From: Acidobacteriota bacterium
GTDB lineage: Bacteria; Acidobacteriota; Thermoanaerobaculia; Multivoradales; Multivoraceae
Direction of reading: 5' to 3'
Assembly (NCBI GenBank): GCA_029263415.1
Contig: JAJCXN010000046.1
Span: 275,903 to 339,902 of the forward strand
DNA: 64,000 nt
A model generated the notes under the pieces. The model saw only the letters and a list, made by a program, of their open reading frames with translations, was not told the DNA's origin and did no database searches. A program made the translations under genes and the position numbers. Positions 55,206 through 64,000 of this stretch are shown piece by piece (position 1 is the stretch's first letter; every line of letters begins with the position of its first letter).

Positions 55206-55256
55206 GGGTTGATTTCTCTAGTGGGGCGTCTGTTGGTTTGCGATCTGCTGTGCGAT

Positions 55257-55829
55257 TCAGTGAGGGTTCTTGATCATGGTCACGAGGGCCTCGATCATCA
55301 AGGCGGCTGGAAGGGTCAGAACTCCCGCAGCCAGTGCAATCGGTTCCGAACTGCCGACCGCGAAAACAAAGAGTAATCCACCGAGAAGGATCACCGGCCG
55401 CAGAACCGCGACTCTCGAAACCCCCGGTACCTGAGGATGGGAGCCATCTGAATCGAAGTCCGCGTGGTCTAACTCTTCTGACTCGCCAGGTTGACTGAAC
55501 ACTTCGCCACCCGGCGAAACAGCAACCAAGCTTGGTTCGCCGGAAGCGTGTCCTGCATTCTCTGGGCCGCCGAGCGGCCCTCGAGGCTCGCTACTAGCAC
55601 CGAGATCCTGAGTTGCTCCTGGTTCCCGAGGAAGCTTTAGAGCTGTGGCTGGCTCGGGCGACGCCTCTTCGGCCGATCGTAGTGTCATTGACACGAGGCT
55701 CGACACCTGCGAGGCAAGCCAGCGCAGCTGGACGATAGCGGCCGCTACGGTGAGTGTCAAGACAACTAGCGCGTGCCAGTCCTGGCGATAGACCAGAGCC
55801 GCGCCGAGCCCCACCCAAAGCACCATCAT
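55257..55829 (-). CDS. ATP synthase subunit I-like membrane protein, start unclear
   Basis: The 190-residue form from the ATG at 55829 has two N-terminal helices ('VLWVGLGAALVYRQDWHALVVLTLTVAAAIVQLRWL') like AtpI/UncI, then an unusual 85-residue acidic, Pro/Gly/Ser-rich insert, then two more helices ('PVILLGGLLFVFAVGS', 'LAAGVLTLPAALMIEALV'). The frame upstream also looks coding (SVAQGTRDAARIVGRLGRT) back to an in-frame TGA near 55931, but contains no ATG, GTG or TTG. So either translation begins at 55829, or at a rare codon such as ATC near the atpZ stop. Subunit I helps assemble the c ring. Confidence 0.7.
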   Translation of the reverse strand: MMVLWVGLGAALVYRQDWHALVVLTLTVAAAIVQLRWLASQVSSLVSMTLRSAEEASPEPATALKLPREPGATQDLGASSEPRGPLGGPENAGHASGEPSLVAVSPGGEVFSQPGESEELDHADFDSDGSHPQVPGVSRVAVLRPVILLGGLLFVFAVGSSEPIALAAGVLTLPAALMIEALVTMIKNPH

Positions 55830-55879
55830 GGTGCGCCCTAGACGACCAACGATCCGTGCGGCGTCGCGGGTGCCCTGAG

Positions 55880-56233
55880 CTACCGAGTCGATGGGGAATC
55901 GTCCTCGTCGCCGGCACTCGTGGCGAGATCAGTCATGGCCGCTTGCTCTCGTCGCTGCAGCAAGAGCGCGACCTTGAACAGGTTGTAGAAGCCCGACAAC
56001 AAGCCCAGAAGGAGCCCAATCCAAGACCCCAACTGCTCGGCACCCAGCCAGCCACCGACCAGGCCGCCTCCGAAGTAGCCCAGGAGCAGTGCAATCGGGA
56101 AGACCATACCGATAGTCGACAGGTCGAGGTCCCGCGCCAACTTTTTGCGGCGACCCGCACGCTTTGCCCGCTTGTCGCGGACTTCTGAGAGGCGGCTCAG
56201 CTCATCGGGTTCTAGTGCGTTGTTCATAATCAA
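55880..56233 (-). CDS. AtpZ/AtpI-family protein of the F0 operon
   Basis: The 117-residue protein has a basic N-terminus and two helices, 'GMVFPIALLLGYFGGGLVGGWLG' and 'SWIGLLLGLLSGFYNLFKVALLL', the glycine-rich hairpin of the AtpZ/AtpI family, often the first gene of bacterial atp operons. AtpZ has been linked with Mg2+/Ca2+ supply and AtpI with c-ring assembly. Its end overlaps upstream-coding sequence of the next gene. An ATG at 56227 is an alternative start. Confidence 0.85.
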   Translation of the reverse strand: MIMNNALEPDELSRLSEVRDKRAKRAGRRKKLARDLDLSTIGMVFPIALLLGYFGGGLVGGWLGAEQLGSWIGLLLGLLSGFYNLFKVALLLQRREQAAMTDLATSAGDEDDSPSTR

Positions 56234-56537
56234 AGTTTCAATACTGGGAGCGCCAAAGGTTGCGCAGGTAGGAGCGGTCGCGTGGACGCCTCGCGCACCA
56301 ATACAGCCGCGTGGCCGCTATGCTAGCGTTCTCAGCGGTGACCTGGAAGTTGATCGAACGGCTTCGTCGGACGATCTGCTATCACTGGCTCCCGGCTGCC
56401 GCCGACATCCTCACATAAACCAAGATGAGTGGGGGTTGGCTCGCGGCACCTGACAAAGTCATACACCCGAGTTTGCGTGGAACCCAGACTCGAGAGCAGT
56501 CTTCGCAAGCGAACTCAGAACCACCGGGCTCCTCCTT
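56234..56537. other. divergent promoter region between the F0 operon and pilB
   Basis: About 300 bases with no coding sequence recognised; it must hold the promoters of both units. No clear operator or hairpin was seen. Confidence 0.5.
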
Positions 56538-58280
56538 GTGAGCCCCCCCAGCGAGCGTCTCATGGATAACAGGCTCGGCGAACTTCTTCTACGAAACGGC
56601 CTCATCACTGATGAGCAACTTCAAGAAGCACTAGCCGCACAGCGGCAGCACGGTGGTCGACTCGGCGCGGTACTGACTGCAAGCGACGCGATCACAGAGC
56701 AAGACCTCGTCGACTTCCTGTCTCGCCACTTTGGAGTTCCGTCGGTGGATCTCACTCAGCTCGAGATCACTGAGGCGGTGATCTCAATCATCCCAGCTGA
56801 CGTCTCGCGCAAGTACACCATTCTGCCAGTGTCCAAGGCTGGCGCGCGGGTCACGATCGCCATGATTGATCCAACCAACGTCTTTGCGCTCGATGACATC
56901 AAGTTCATGACCGGATACGACGTCGAGCCGGTGGTCGCTTCAGAACCGGCCCTCCGTGCTGCCATCGACAAATACTACGGCTCGACCCACGCGGTTGAGC
57001 TCAAAAAGGTCATGGACGACATCGAAGAGGCGGCGGTCGACGACCTTGAGGTGCTCGAAGAAGAAGAGGACATGGACCTCGCCGAGCTTGAGGAGAGTGC
57101 AGAGGAAGCGCCTGTTGTTCGCTTGGTCAACATCATCTTGACCGACGCCATCAAACGCGGGGCCTCCGACATCCACATCGAGCCTTACGAGAAGGAGTAT
57201 CGCGTTCGATATCGGATCGACGGGATCCTGTACGAGATGATGAACCCGCCGCTGAAACTACGCGAGGCAATCACTAGTCGGATCAAGATCATGGCTCGAC
57301 TGGACATCGCGGAGAAACGGCTGCCGCAGGATGGACGCATCAAGATCAAGACCAAACTTGGTGGCAGGCCCAAAGATCTTGATTACCGTGTGTCGGTGCT
57401 GCCAACGTTGTTTGGCGAGAAGATCGTGCTGCGGCTCCTCGACAAAGACAACCTCATGCTGGACTTAGCGAAGCTGGGCTTCGAGCAAGAGAGCTTGCGG
57501 GTTTTCGAGCACGCCATTTCCCAGCCATACGGCATGGTGTTGGTGACCGGCCCAACGGGCTCCGGCAAGACCAACACCCTGTACTCCGCTTTGTCGCAGA
57601 TCAACACTCCGGACGTCAACATCATCACCGCTGAGGATCCGGTCGAGTTCAACCTCCCGGGTATCAACCAGGTGCAGATGAAGGAGGCAATCGGTCTCAA
57701 CTTTGCGTCCTCCCTGCGGTCCTTCTTGCGCCAGGATCCAAATATCGTCTTGGTCGGCGAGATTCGAGATTTTGAGACTGCGGAAGTCGCCATTAAGGCG
57801 GCCATGACCGGGCATCTTGTGTTGTCGACTTTGCACACAAACGACGCTCCGTCCACTATCAATCGCATGATGAACATGGGCGTTGAGCCGTTCTTGGTGG
57901 CGACGTCGGTCAACTGCGTGGTCGCGCAGCGACTGGTGCGTCGAATTTGTTCGCGCTGTAAGGAGCCGATCGACGCCCATCCAGCCGCGCTCATGAACTG
58001 CGGGTTCGCCGAGTCGGAAGCTCAGACACTGCAGCTGTACCGCGGCCGCGGGTGCGATCGGTGCAGCAACACCGGTTACAAGGGACGGATCGCGCTCTAC
58101 GAAGTCATGACCATCGGCGATGAGATTCGCGAGATGATTCTCTCTGGCGCTAGCGCGTATGAGATCCGCCAAAAGGCATTGCAGCTTGGCATGGTCTCGC
58201 TACGCGGTTCGGGCTTGCAGAAGATCCGCGACGGCGTCACCACCTCTGAAGAGGTGATGCGCGAGACCGTTGCTAACTAG
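56538..58280 (+). CDS. pilB: type IV pilus assembly / type II secretion ATPase (PilB/GspE)
   Basis: The 580-residue hexameric motor has an N-terminal MshEN/GspE-N domain ('LGELLLRNGLITDEQLQEALAAQ', 'FLSRHFGVPSVDL'), then the ATPase core: 'ASDIHIEPYEKEYRVRYRIDG', Walker A 'GPTGSGKTNTLY', the Asp box 'ITAEDPVEFN', Walker B 'ILVGEIRDFETAE' (approximate) and 'HTNDAPSTI'. A tetracysteine zinc site (CSRC ... CDRC, 26 to 60 residues after the His box) is typical of PilB and GspE. Either the GTG at 56538 or the ATG at 56562 may start it. No other pilus gene is in the window, so pilus versus secretion use is undecided. Confidence 0.93.
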   Translation: MSPPSERLMDNRLGELLLRNGLITDEQLQEALAAQRQHGGRLGAVLTASDAITEQDLVDFLSRHFGVPSVDLTQLEITEAVISIIPADVSRKYTILPVSKAGARVTIAMIDPTNVFALDDIKFMTGYDVEPVVASEPALRAAIDKYYGSTHAVELKKVMDDIEEAAVDDLEVLEEEEDMDLAELEESAEEAPVVRLVNIILTDAIKRGASDIHIEPYEKEYRVRYRIDGILYEMMNPPLKLREAITSRIKIMARLDIAEKRLPQDGRIKIKTKLGGRPKDLDYRVSVLPTLFGEKIVLRLLDKDNLMLDLAKLGFEQESLRVFEHAISQPYGMVLVTGPTGSGKTNTLYSALSQINTPDVNIITAEDPVEFNLPGINQVQMKEAIGLNFASSLRSFLRQDPNIVLVGEIRDFETAEVAIKAAMTGHLVLSTLHTNDAPSTINRMMNMGVEPFLVATSVNCVVAQRLVRRICSRCKEPIDAHPAALMNCGFAESEAQTLQLYRGRGCDRCSNTGYKGRIALYEVMTIGDEIREMILSGASAYEIRQKALQLGMVSLRGSGLQKIRDGVTTSEEVMRETVAN

Positions 58281-58324
58281 CTGGGGCGCTCGAAGGCTCC
58301 ACTTCGCCCTGGCGGGTGCTGCAT

Positions 58325-58870
58325 CTAGCGCTTCCACACAACGTCGGCAACACCACGCTTGTAGTTTTCGTACCGAGCCATCATAAAGAGCGCGTCCGAA
58401 AGCCGATTGAGGTAGCGCATCGCAATCGGGTTGACGCTTTCTACGCGCGCGAGACTGACCAGCAACCGCTCGCAGCGGCGAGCGACCGTTCGAGCGACGT
58501 GCAGCTGTGCGGCGCCCAATGATCCTCCTGGCAGTACGAAGTTCTTGAGCGGCTGAAGCGATCCATCGAGTTCGTCCATCAGCACCTCGAGAGCGGAAAT
58601 GTGCTGTTCCTCCATCTGCGGTACCGGCCAGCGCTCCTTGTCCTCATCGGGCACGCAGAGGTCGGAGCCAAGATGGAAGAGTTCCTCCTGCACTCGCTCC
58701 AAGACGCCAGGCAACGGTTCGAACAGATCGGTGGCAAGCGCCACTCCGAGCACCGAGTTCAGCTCATCAACGGTTCCGTAGGTGTCGATGCGCAGAGAGT
58801 CTTTGCCGATCCGTTGACGACTTCCTAGCCCGGTACTGCCGTCGTCGCCAGTGCGCGTGTATATCTTCAT
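58325..58870 (-). CDS. cob(I)alamin adenosyltransferase, PduO type
   Basis: The 181-residue enzyme transfers adenosyl from ATP to cob(I)alamin, making coenzyme B12. PduO/MMAB signatures: 'TRTGDDGSTGLGSRQRIGKD', 'YGTVDELNSVLG', 'RTVARRCERLL' and 'NRLSDALFMMAR'. Full length. It stands alone here; B12-dependent enzymes such as methylmalonyl-CoA mutase are not in the window. Confidence 0.95.
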   Translation of the reverse strand: MKIYTRTGDDGSTGLGSRQRIGKDSLRIDTYGTVDELNSVLGVALATDLFEPLPGVLERVQEELFHLGSDLCVPDEDKERWPVPQMEEQHISALEVLMDELDGSLQPLKNFVLPGGSLGAAQLHVARTVARRCERLLVSLARVESVNPIAMRYLNRLSDALFMMARYENYKRGVADVVWKR

Positions 58871-58981
58871 GGTTGTACCCGGACGTTGATGCTGGGAAGT
58901 CGACTGCTCTCTGCTGGCAGTATTCGCGGTGAGCCCTTCGAGTGGTTGGCAGCATTGAAGCCGTGGCGTTGCGCTTGACGA

Positions 58982-59542
58982 CTAGTAGTCGTCGAGGATG
59001 GCGCCCTCGACCGGACTTTTTGCGTCATTGACGTAGACGCCGCCGGTCAGATCAAACGCTTCTGCTGCGCGATCGGCCAGCCGCTCCAGCGCCTCGTCGA
59101 AGTTTTCAGGGGCCATCTCGTCATCGCAGAAAGAGCAGCAACTTTCCCAGGTGTAGCCCTTGCCTTCAACCTGCTTGCGGCCGCCGGGAGTGACCTCGTC
59201 GGTGATCGGACACCAGATAGAACTCATCGCGGTCATGAAGTTGTTGATCCAGCGCTGCCGACTGTGTCTGGCGGCAAACGAGACTGGATCCGCAAGGAAG
59301 GCCTTCTGGTCGCCCGGTTCGCTGCCCCGATACTGTACCTCGTCGTGGGTCCACGTTTCCCCGTTCGCTATCGAGGGCACCAGATGAACCGGACACAACT
59401 CCTCGGACTTCTGAAGCTCGGGGATCTTGACCTGGCCGAGGTCGACCGCCTCCGGAGGGAGTTGAGCCCACGCGGTAGAAGCAACCAGAGCGAAGAGGAG
59501 GGACAACGCCGCACTTGGTTTGAGGGGAGTAGAACGTGACAT
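58982..59542 (-). CDS. exported protein with two YHS-like cysteine modules
   Basis: The ATG at 59542 has GGAGG five bases upstream and gives 186 residues with a signal peptide (PSAALSLLFALVASTAWAQ). The mature part holds two related modules: 'LCPVHLVPSIANGETW...VQYRGSEPGDQKAFLADPVSF' and 'WCPITDEVTPGGRKQVEGKGYTWESCCSFCDDEM'. Both start with (L/W)-C-P and resemble YHS domains; the second keeps a CC-x2-C. YHS domains are often metal-linked. The gene is monocistronic. A periplasmic metal-binding or sensing role is a guess; the first module lacks the CC-x2-C. Confidence 0.72.
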   Translation of the reverse strand: MSRSTPLKPSAALSLLFALVASTAWAQLPPEAVDLGQVKIPELQKSEELCPVHLVPSIANGETWTHDEVQYRGSEPGDQKAFLADPVSFAARHSRQRWINNFMTAMSSIWCPITDEVTPGGRKQVEGKGYTWESCCSFCDDEMAPENFDEALERLADRAAEAFDLTGGVYVNDAKSPVEGAILDDY

Positions 59543-59800
59543 GTTGACCTCCGAGGAACGAGTAGGAAAGCTTGCGATGATCATGACCAACGAACAAGCA
59601 AGTGGGTACAGCCTTGACGCCGAGGGCTGGAACTAGCGGACACAGTATATTGCTGCCGACGGCTCCCGGGATTCACCTGTTTGCGGGCGAGGAGCCAACA
59701 CAGTAGCTAGGTCGGTTAGATTGACTGAAATTGGACGTTGGACCACTGATCTATCGCTTTGAGAAACCCACCTAACGTATTGACCCGTTTCTTTGCGCCA

Positions 59801-62353
59801 ATGAATGCACAGCTGCTCCCATCACCCCGACCTATTCGTCCGAGGACTCGCTGCGTGGCGAGGGTCTTTTTGGCTTGGAGCGCGTTCGTTTTGGCTCTTG
59901 TCCCCCTCGGAGCGCAGGAGAGTACGGCAAGCGTTGCAAGCGCGCCGGTGGATGGGCTCACCGCTGCGGTGGAGCCCTCGCGACAGCACGAAGCGTGGCT
60001 AGAGGAGGTTGGCCCGATCATCTTGGATCATGAGGCCGAGCTGTTCACTTCTCTGACCGAGGACTACCAGCGGGAGGCCTTCATCCGCGAGTTCTGGCGA
60101 GTCCGCGACCCCTACGTTCAGACCGGACGCAACGAGCTTAAGGAACGCTACCTGGAGCGCTTATCTCTTGCTCAGGGCACCTTTCCGTCTTTGCAGGACG
60201 CTCGCGCGCGGATGCTACTTGTGCACGGCGAGCCGAGTCGCGCCATCAATGTTCGCTGCACAACAACTCGGCACCCGGCCGTGGTGTGGGTCTACAACGG
60301 GAGTGACGCGGTGCGTTTCAGTTTCGTGTTGATCTTCTTGCGGGGTCAAGGCGGACTCGGTCCGGCTCACCTCTGGCGTCCGTCGCGACCAGGTGCAATT
60401 GCTTCGGTCATTCGAGGAACCCGTAGTTGTGCCAACGGCGCATTGCTCGAGCAGGTGGTGCAACAGGTGACCGAGCAGGGCGGCGATTATGAAGCCCTAC
60501 TGAATCGCGCCCTGCTCAAGCCACGGCCTCGCTCCGTCGAATGGGTGGCGGCCTTCCGAGCGAACTCGCCGCGGCTGCCCTCTAACGCGCAACTATTCGA
60601 GGCAAGCCAGGAGGTGCGGTTTGTGGGAAGTGTGCAGAGTCGGACCGCTGTACAGTGGATGGTGGCAGTTCTGCCGACCGATGTGAGCCTGGGAGACTTT
60701 GCAGGCCACAGATCGTACGACTTTGAACTTGTTGGCCAGGTGATTCGCGACGGGGACTTGCTGGATACATTCCGATACAAGTTCGCAATAGGCGAAGATC
60801 AAGCAGACGCTGCACCGATGCCCCTGGTGTTTCAACGCAATCTGCGCCCCGGCGAGTATCGAGCGATCTTGCGGCTTGAGGACCTCAACGGACAGCGTTT
60901 CCACTATTCGGACCGAACCTTCACAGTGCCGTTGTTCGAGGGTCCGAGCGTGGCTGGATCTTTTGCGCTAGGCCGCACTGGAACTGTGTATTCAGAGGCG
61001 ACAGCGGCTCTTGCGGCCAACGAGGTTTCAATCCGCATCATGGAACCCTCGGGTTTGCAGCGTGGTGCCGTACGGTTTGACACGCTGGCCAGCGGCAACT
61101 CGATCCGTCGAGTCCGGTTCTTGCTGGATAGCGCTCTGATCGCTACCAAGACCCGGCCGCCGTTCAACGTCGAGGTCGACCTCGGGGCGTTTCCCCGCGA
61201 ACGAACCTTGCGTGTCGAGGCGCTCGCAGAGGACGGTGCAGTGATTGCTACCGATGAGTTTCAAGTCAACGCTGGCACCCAACGTTTTTCTGTCCAGATC
61301 ACCAGTCCCAACGGACGCGAAAGCGGTGTCAGCAGCGTGTTGGCCGCGGCTAGGATAGGGGTTCCTAGTGATGCGACGCTCGACCGAGTCGAGTACTTCG
61401 TCGACGAACGGCTGTCTGCCACGCTCTACCAGGAGCCGTGGACTCAGCCGCTAAGGATCGCGGACTCCTCGCGGCCGTCGTATGTCCGCGTGGTGGCGCA
61501 CCTCGTTGACGGCACTAGTGCTGAGGACTTGGTGTTCGTCAATGGTGGAGATCAGACCGCGGAGCGACTAGACGTACAGGTGGTGGAGGTGTACTCAGCA
61601 GTACTGGGACGCTTCGGACGGCCGTTAGAGGGTCTCGAGGCGCAGGACTTCACAATTGAGGAAGACGGAGTGCGACAAGCGCTGACCCGGTTCGAGCAGG
61701 TCCGAGACCTTCCGTTTCAGGTGGGAATCGTGATTGACAATTCCGCGTCAATGGGAGGAGCGCTCAACACGGCGAAGCGTGCGGCACTGCGATTCTTGGA
61801 GCGCACATTGACCGGACGGGATCGTGCTGCCTTGATTAGCTTCAATCGGTTGCCCCATCTTGCGGTGCCGCTGACGTCAGACACAACGGCCCTGGGCGCT
61901 GGGCTGGCTGGTTTGACACCTCAGGGTCAGACTGCCCTCTACGACAGCCTGATGTTTTCGCTGTACTACTTCACGGGGATAGCAGGCCAGCGCGCACTCC
62001 TCCTGTTGACGGACGGTCGAGACGAAGCCAGCCGTTTCGGCTTCGCGGAAACACTCGAGTATGCGCGGCGCGCCGGGGTGACGATCTACACAGTTGGCCT
62101 GCAGCTAGCTGAAGGCGGAGGCCAGCGGTCTCAGTTGCGGGCCTTAGCAGCGGAAACGGGTGGGGACAGCTACTTCATTCGCAATGTGGAAGAGCTTGAC
62201 GCCATCTACAAACGGATCGAGCGTGACCTGCGCTCCCAGTACCTACTGGCCTATCAGTCCACCAACACCTCGTCAGATGATGAGTTTCGCGCGATCGAAG
62301 TGAAGGCCGCGGGGGCCGCACGGGTTAAGGCGATGAGTGGCTACTATCCCTAA
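59801..62353 (+). CDS. secreted GWxTD/VWFA-related Acidobacterial-domain protein, second copy
   Basis: From the ATG at 59801 the product has 850 residues, exactly the length of the copy at 2802-5354. An N-terminal signal peptide (to VPLGAQ) is followed by a clear GWxTD-type domain ('YQREAFIREFWRVRDPYVQTGRNELKERYLERL', 'ARMLLVHGEPSRAI'), Ig-like segments, and a VWA domain with MIDAS motif D-N-S-A-S and 'LLLLTDGRDEAS'. It ends 'LRSQYLLAYQS...MSGYYP'. A TTG at 59759 could extend it by 14 residues. The two paralogues agree in architecture but differ widely in sequence, so the duplication is old. Confidence 0.86.
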   Translation: MNAQLLPSPRPIRPRTRCVARVFLAWSAFVLALVPLGAQESTASVASAPVDGLTAAVEPSRQHEAWLEEVGPIILDHEAELFTSLTEDYQREAFIREFWRVRDPYVQTGRNELKERYLERLSLAQGTFPSLQDARARMLLVHGEPSRAINVRCTTTRHPAVVWVYNGSDAVRFSFVLIFLRGQGGLGPAHLWRPSRPGAIASVIRGTRSCANGALLEQVVQQVTEQGGDYEALLNRALLKPRPRSVEWVAAFRANSPRLPSNAQLFEASQEVRFVGSVQSRTAVQWMVAVLPTDVSLGDFAGHRSYDFELVGQVIRDGDLLDTFRYKFAIGEDQADAAPMPLVFQRNLRPGEYRAILRLEDLNGQRFHYSDRTFTVPLFEGPSVAGSFALGRTGTVYSEATAALAANEVSIRIMEPSGLQRGAVRFDTLASGNSIRRVRFLLDSALIATKTRPPFNVEVDLGAFPRERTLRVEALAEDGAVIATDEFQVNAGTQRFSVQITSPNGRESGVSSVLAAARIGVPSDATLDRVEYFVDERLSATLYQEPWTQPLRIADSSRPSYVRVVAHLVDGTSAEDLVFVNGGDQTAERLDVQVVEVYSAVLGRFGRPLEGLEAQDFTIEEDGVRQALTRFEQVRDLPFQVGIVIDNSASMGGALNTAKRAALRFLERTLTGRDRAALISFNRLPHLAVPLTSDTTALGAGLAGLTPQGQTALYDSLMFSLYYFTGIAGQRALLLLTDGRDEASRFGFAETLEYARRAGVTIYTVGLQLAEGGGQRSQLRALAAETGGDSYFIRNVEELDAIYKRIERDLRSQYLLAYQSTNTSSDDEFRAIEVKAAGAARVKAMSGYYP

Positions 62354-62372
62354 GGTGGCTCGTCTGTGGTAA

Positions 62373-63134
62373 CTACACCTTGAGTGTGAGGCCGCCATCA
62401 GACACTAGAACCTGACCCGTGGTGTAAGGAGACAGTGTCAGGGCCAGCGCAGCATCTGCCATGTCCTCTGGTGTTCCAGAGCGCCCGAGAGGAGCGGTTC
62501 TTGCGACCGATGCGTGCTGTGCGTCCCACTCCTCTGTCCACGGCGTCGCGATCAAGCCGGGAGCCAGAGCATTTACGCGGATCTTGGGTCCGACAACTTT
62601 GGCCATCAGTGTCGTCAGTTGATTGAGTGCCGCTTTGGAAACGGAGTAGGGGATCGAACTTCCGACCGGTCGAACCCCGGCGATCGACGTGACGTTGAGG
62701 ATCGTGCCGCCGTGCTCATTGAGCAACGGAACCGCGCTGCGGCTGAGACCCCAGGTGCCAAGCAGGTTCACATCGAGGATGCGGCGGAATACCTCATCGC
62801 TAACTGCATCGAGGTCTGCGTGCGGGATCACGGCGGTGGTGCCGGCATTGTTGATCAGGTGATCAAGGCGGCCGAAAGCCGCGATCGTTCGGTCGAGCAG
62901 AGCCTGTCGCTGATCGGCCTGCGACACGTCACATTGTACATAGACGGCTTCGGGCAGACTCGCGGCGACTTGCTCTCCACGCTCGACAGAAGAGGCCGAG
63001 TTGACCACCACCTTTGCGCCTTCTCTCGCGAAGGCAGCGGCGATCGCCGCGCCGATGCCGCTTGAGGAGCCAGTGACGATTGCGACTTGACCGTCGAGTC
63101 GGGGTTGGGCTGAGACTTCAACAGATTGCGGCAT
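62373..63134 (-). CDS. short-chain dehydrogenase/reductase (3-oxoacyl-ACP reductase-like)
   Basis: A 253-residue classical SDR: 'VTGSSSGIGAAIA' (cofactor binding), 'HLINNAGTTA', the Ser-Tyr-Lys site as 'NVTSIAG' and 'YSVSKAAL', and 'VNALAPGLIATPW'. The ATG at 63134 has AGGAG six bases upstream and decides the start. FabG-like reduction of ketoacyl or other secondary ketone/alcohol pairs is possible. The substrate is not shown. It stands between the VWA gene (convergent) and the rRNA operon terminator. Confidence 0.92.
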   Translation of the reverse strand: MPQSVEVSAQPRLDGQVAIVTGSSSGIGAAIAAAFAREGAKVVVNSASSVERGEQVAASLPEAVYVQCDVSQADQRQALLDRTIAAFGRLDHLINNAGTTAVIPHADLDAVSDEVFRRILDVNLLGTWGLSRSAVPLLNEHGGTILNVTSIAGVRPVGSSIPYSVSKAALNQLTTLMAKVVGPKIRVNALAPGLIATPWTEEWDAQHASVARTAPLGRSGTPEDMADAALALTLSPYTTGQVLVSDGGLTLKV

Positions 63135-63245
63135 TCGCGGCTCCTGACCTAAGCATGGGGGACCGTGCACCAGGTTGCGGTCCGAGGGTCACCAAACCGG
63201 TCCTCAAGCGAGACCGGTCAACTAAAACGGTGTGTACATAAAGAA

Positions 63246-63273
63246 ATGGCCCCTGTCCTAAGACAGGGGCCAT
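63246..63273 (-). terminator. rRNA operon terminator
   Basis: ATGGCCCCTGTC (63246-63257) pairs perfectly with GACAGGGGCCAT (63262-63273) around four bases; on the minus strand TTTCTTTATG follows. It closes the rRNA operon. Confidence 0.93.
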
Positions 63274-63284
63274 CCCAAATATAT

Positions 63285-63401
63285 CCCCGGCGGCGACCTA
63301 CTCTCCCACACAGTTGCCCATGCAGTACCATCGGCGCTGAGGAGCTTAACTGCCGTGTTCGGAATGGGAACGGGTGTGGCCTCCTCGCTAGAACCACCGG
63401 A
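63285..63401 (-). rRNA. 5S ribosomal RNA
   Basis: About 116 bases read on the minus strand. The terminal helix forms between CCGGTGG (5', ending at 63400) and CCGCCGG (3', from 63287). The conserved 'CACACCCGTTCCCATTCCGAACACGG' core region and 'GTGGGAGAGTAGGTCG' near the 3' end are present (approximately 63300-63385). It lies 190 bases downstream of the 23S end. Confidence 0.96.
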
Positions 63402-63589
63402 AAGGCTGAAAGCCTTAACCAAATTGTTTTTGCCATTGATTCTGCCACCTGAGTTCTCCTAAGGGAGTTCAGATCGCAGTTCGAATGGATAAGTCATAGA
63501 CGTTTGAATACTCTCGCGTGTCCTTTTCGGTCATTTTCTCCGTCTGTCACAGCTTTTGCGACTGCGATGGTCAGAGAAAAACTTCCGGT

Positions 63590-64000
<411 letters not shown>

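Noticed and set aside
63402..63589. tRNA gene in the 23S-5S spacer
   Set aside because: No cloverleaf, anticodon arm or TTCGA-type T-loop could be built from the sequence.

Overview
The window looks like chromosomal DNA of a Gram-negative, aerobic, high-GC member of the Acidobacteriota, most likely near the Thermoanaerobaculia. The outer membrane is indicated by lptD and by an ABC-type O-polysaccharide exporter. The phylum is suggested by two secreted proteins that pair a GWxTD-like N-terminus with the 'VWFA-related Acidobacterial domain', by a PEGA protein, and by many large secreted PKD and FG-GAP proteins. Placement is from protein style only; no tree was built. I see no CRISPR array, transposase, integrase, prophage or tRNA.

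Layout. 1-5.4 kb: the 3' part of a TPR protein, a small exported protein and the first GWxTD/VWA protein. 5.5-10.3 kb (minus): a compact aa3-type cytochrome c oxidase operon (ctaB, coxA, coxC, a small CxxC membrane protein, coxB, DUF420) with 4-base overlaps. 10.5-13.3 kb: an HD phosphohydrolase, isocitrate lyase, and a divergent IclR regulator with three copies of TGTTC-N8-GAACA-type inverted repeats between them. 13.5-18.9 kb (minus): thiolase, lptD, rfbD-type reductase and a GDP-sugar-type reductase in one overlapping run. 19.1-22.9 kb (plus): ruvX-mltG, then a pseudokinase/TonB-C fusion. 23.1-29.2 kb: CsgG-like protein, malic enzyme/phosphotransacetylase fusion, DUF3891, alkyltransferase, PEGA protein.

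29.3-38.6 kb (minus): a polysaccharide cluster with wzm, wzt, four glycosyltransferase genes and a PIG-L/GT2/coiled-coil fusion, most with 1-4 base overlaps. 38.8-50.6 kb: large secreted proteins, including a roughly 1640-residue PKD protein whose C-terminal domain is duplicated, an exported protein with a TTG start, an FG-GAP protein, a TPR protein and an exported repeat protein. 50.9-53.7 kb (minus): an M23 peptidase, a possibly truncated anti-sigma-like frame next to an inverted repeat, and an ECF sigma factor. 54.0-56.2 kb (minus): an F0-only ATP synthase operon (AtpZ-like, subunit I-like, a, c) ending in a strong terminator, with no b or F1 genes. 56.5-63.1 kb: PilB-type ATPase, cobalamin adenosyltransferase, a tandem YHS-like exported protein, the second GWxTD/VWA protein and an SDR. 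63.2-64.0 kb (minus): the end of an rRNA operon (23S 3' end, 5S, terminator).

Together the genes describe aerobic respiration, acetate or fatty-acid use through the glyoxylate shunt and malic enzyme, and heavy investment in the cell envelope. The observations most worth following are the pseudokinase-TonB fusion, the triple operator at aceA/iclR, the CxxC protein inside the oxidase operon, the PIG-L/GT2 fusion, and the unnamed duplicated C-terminal domain of the PKD protein.
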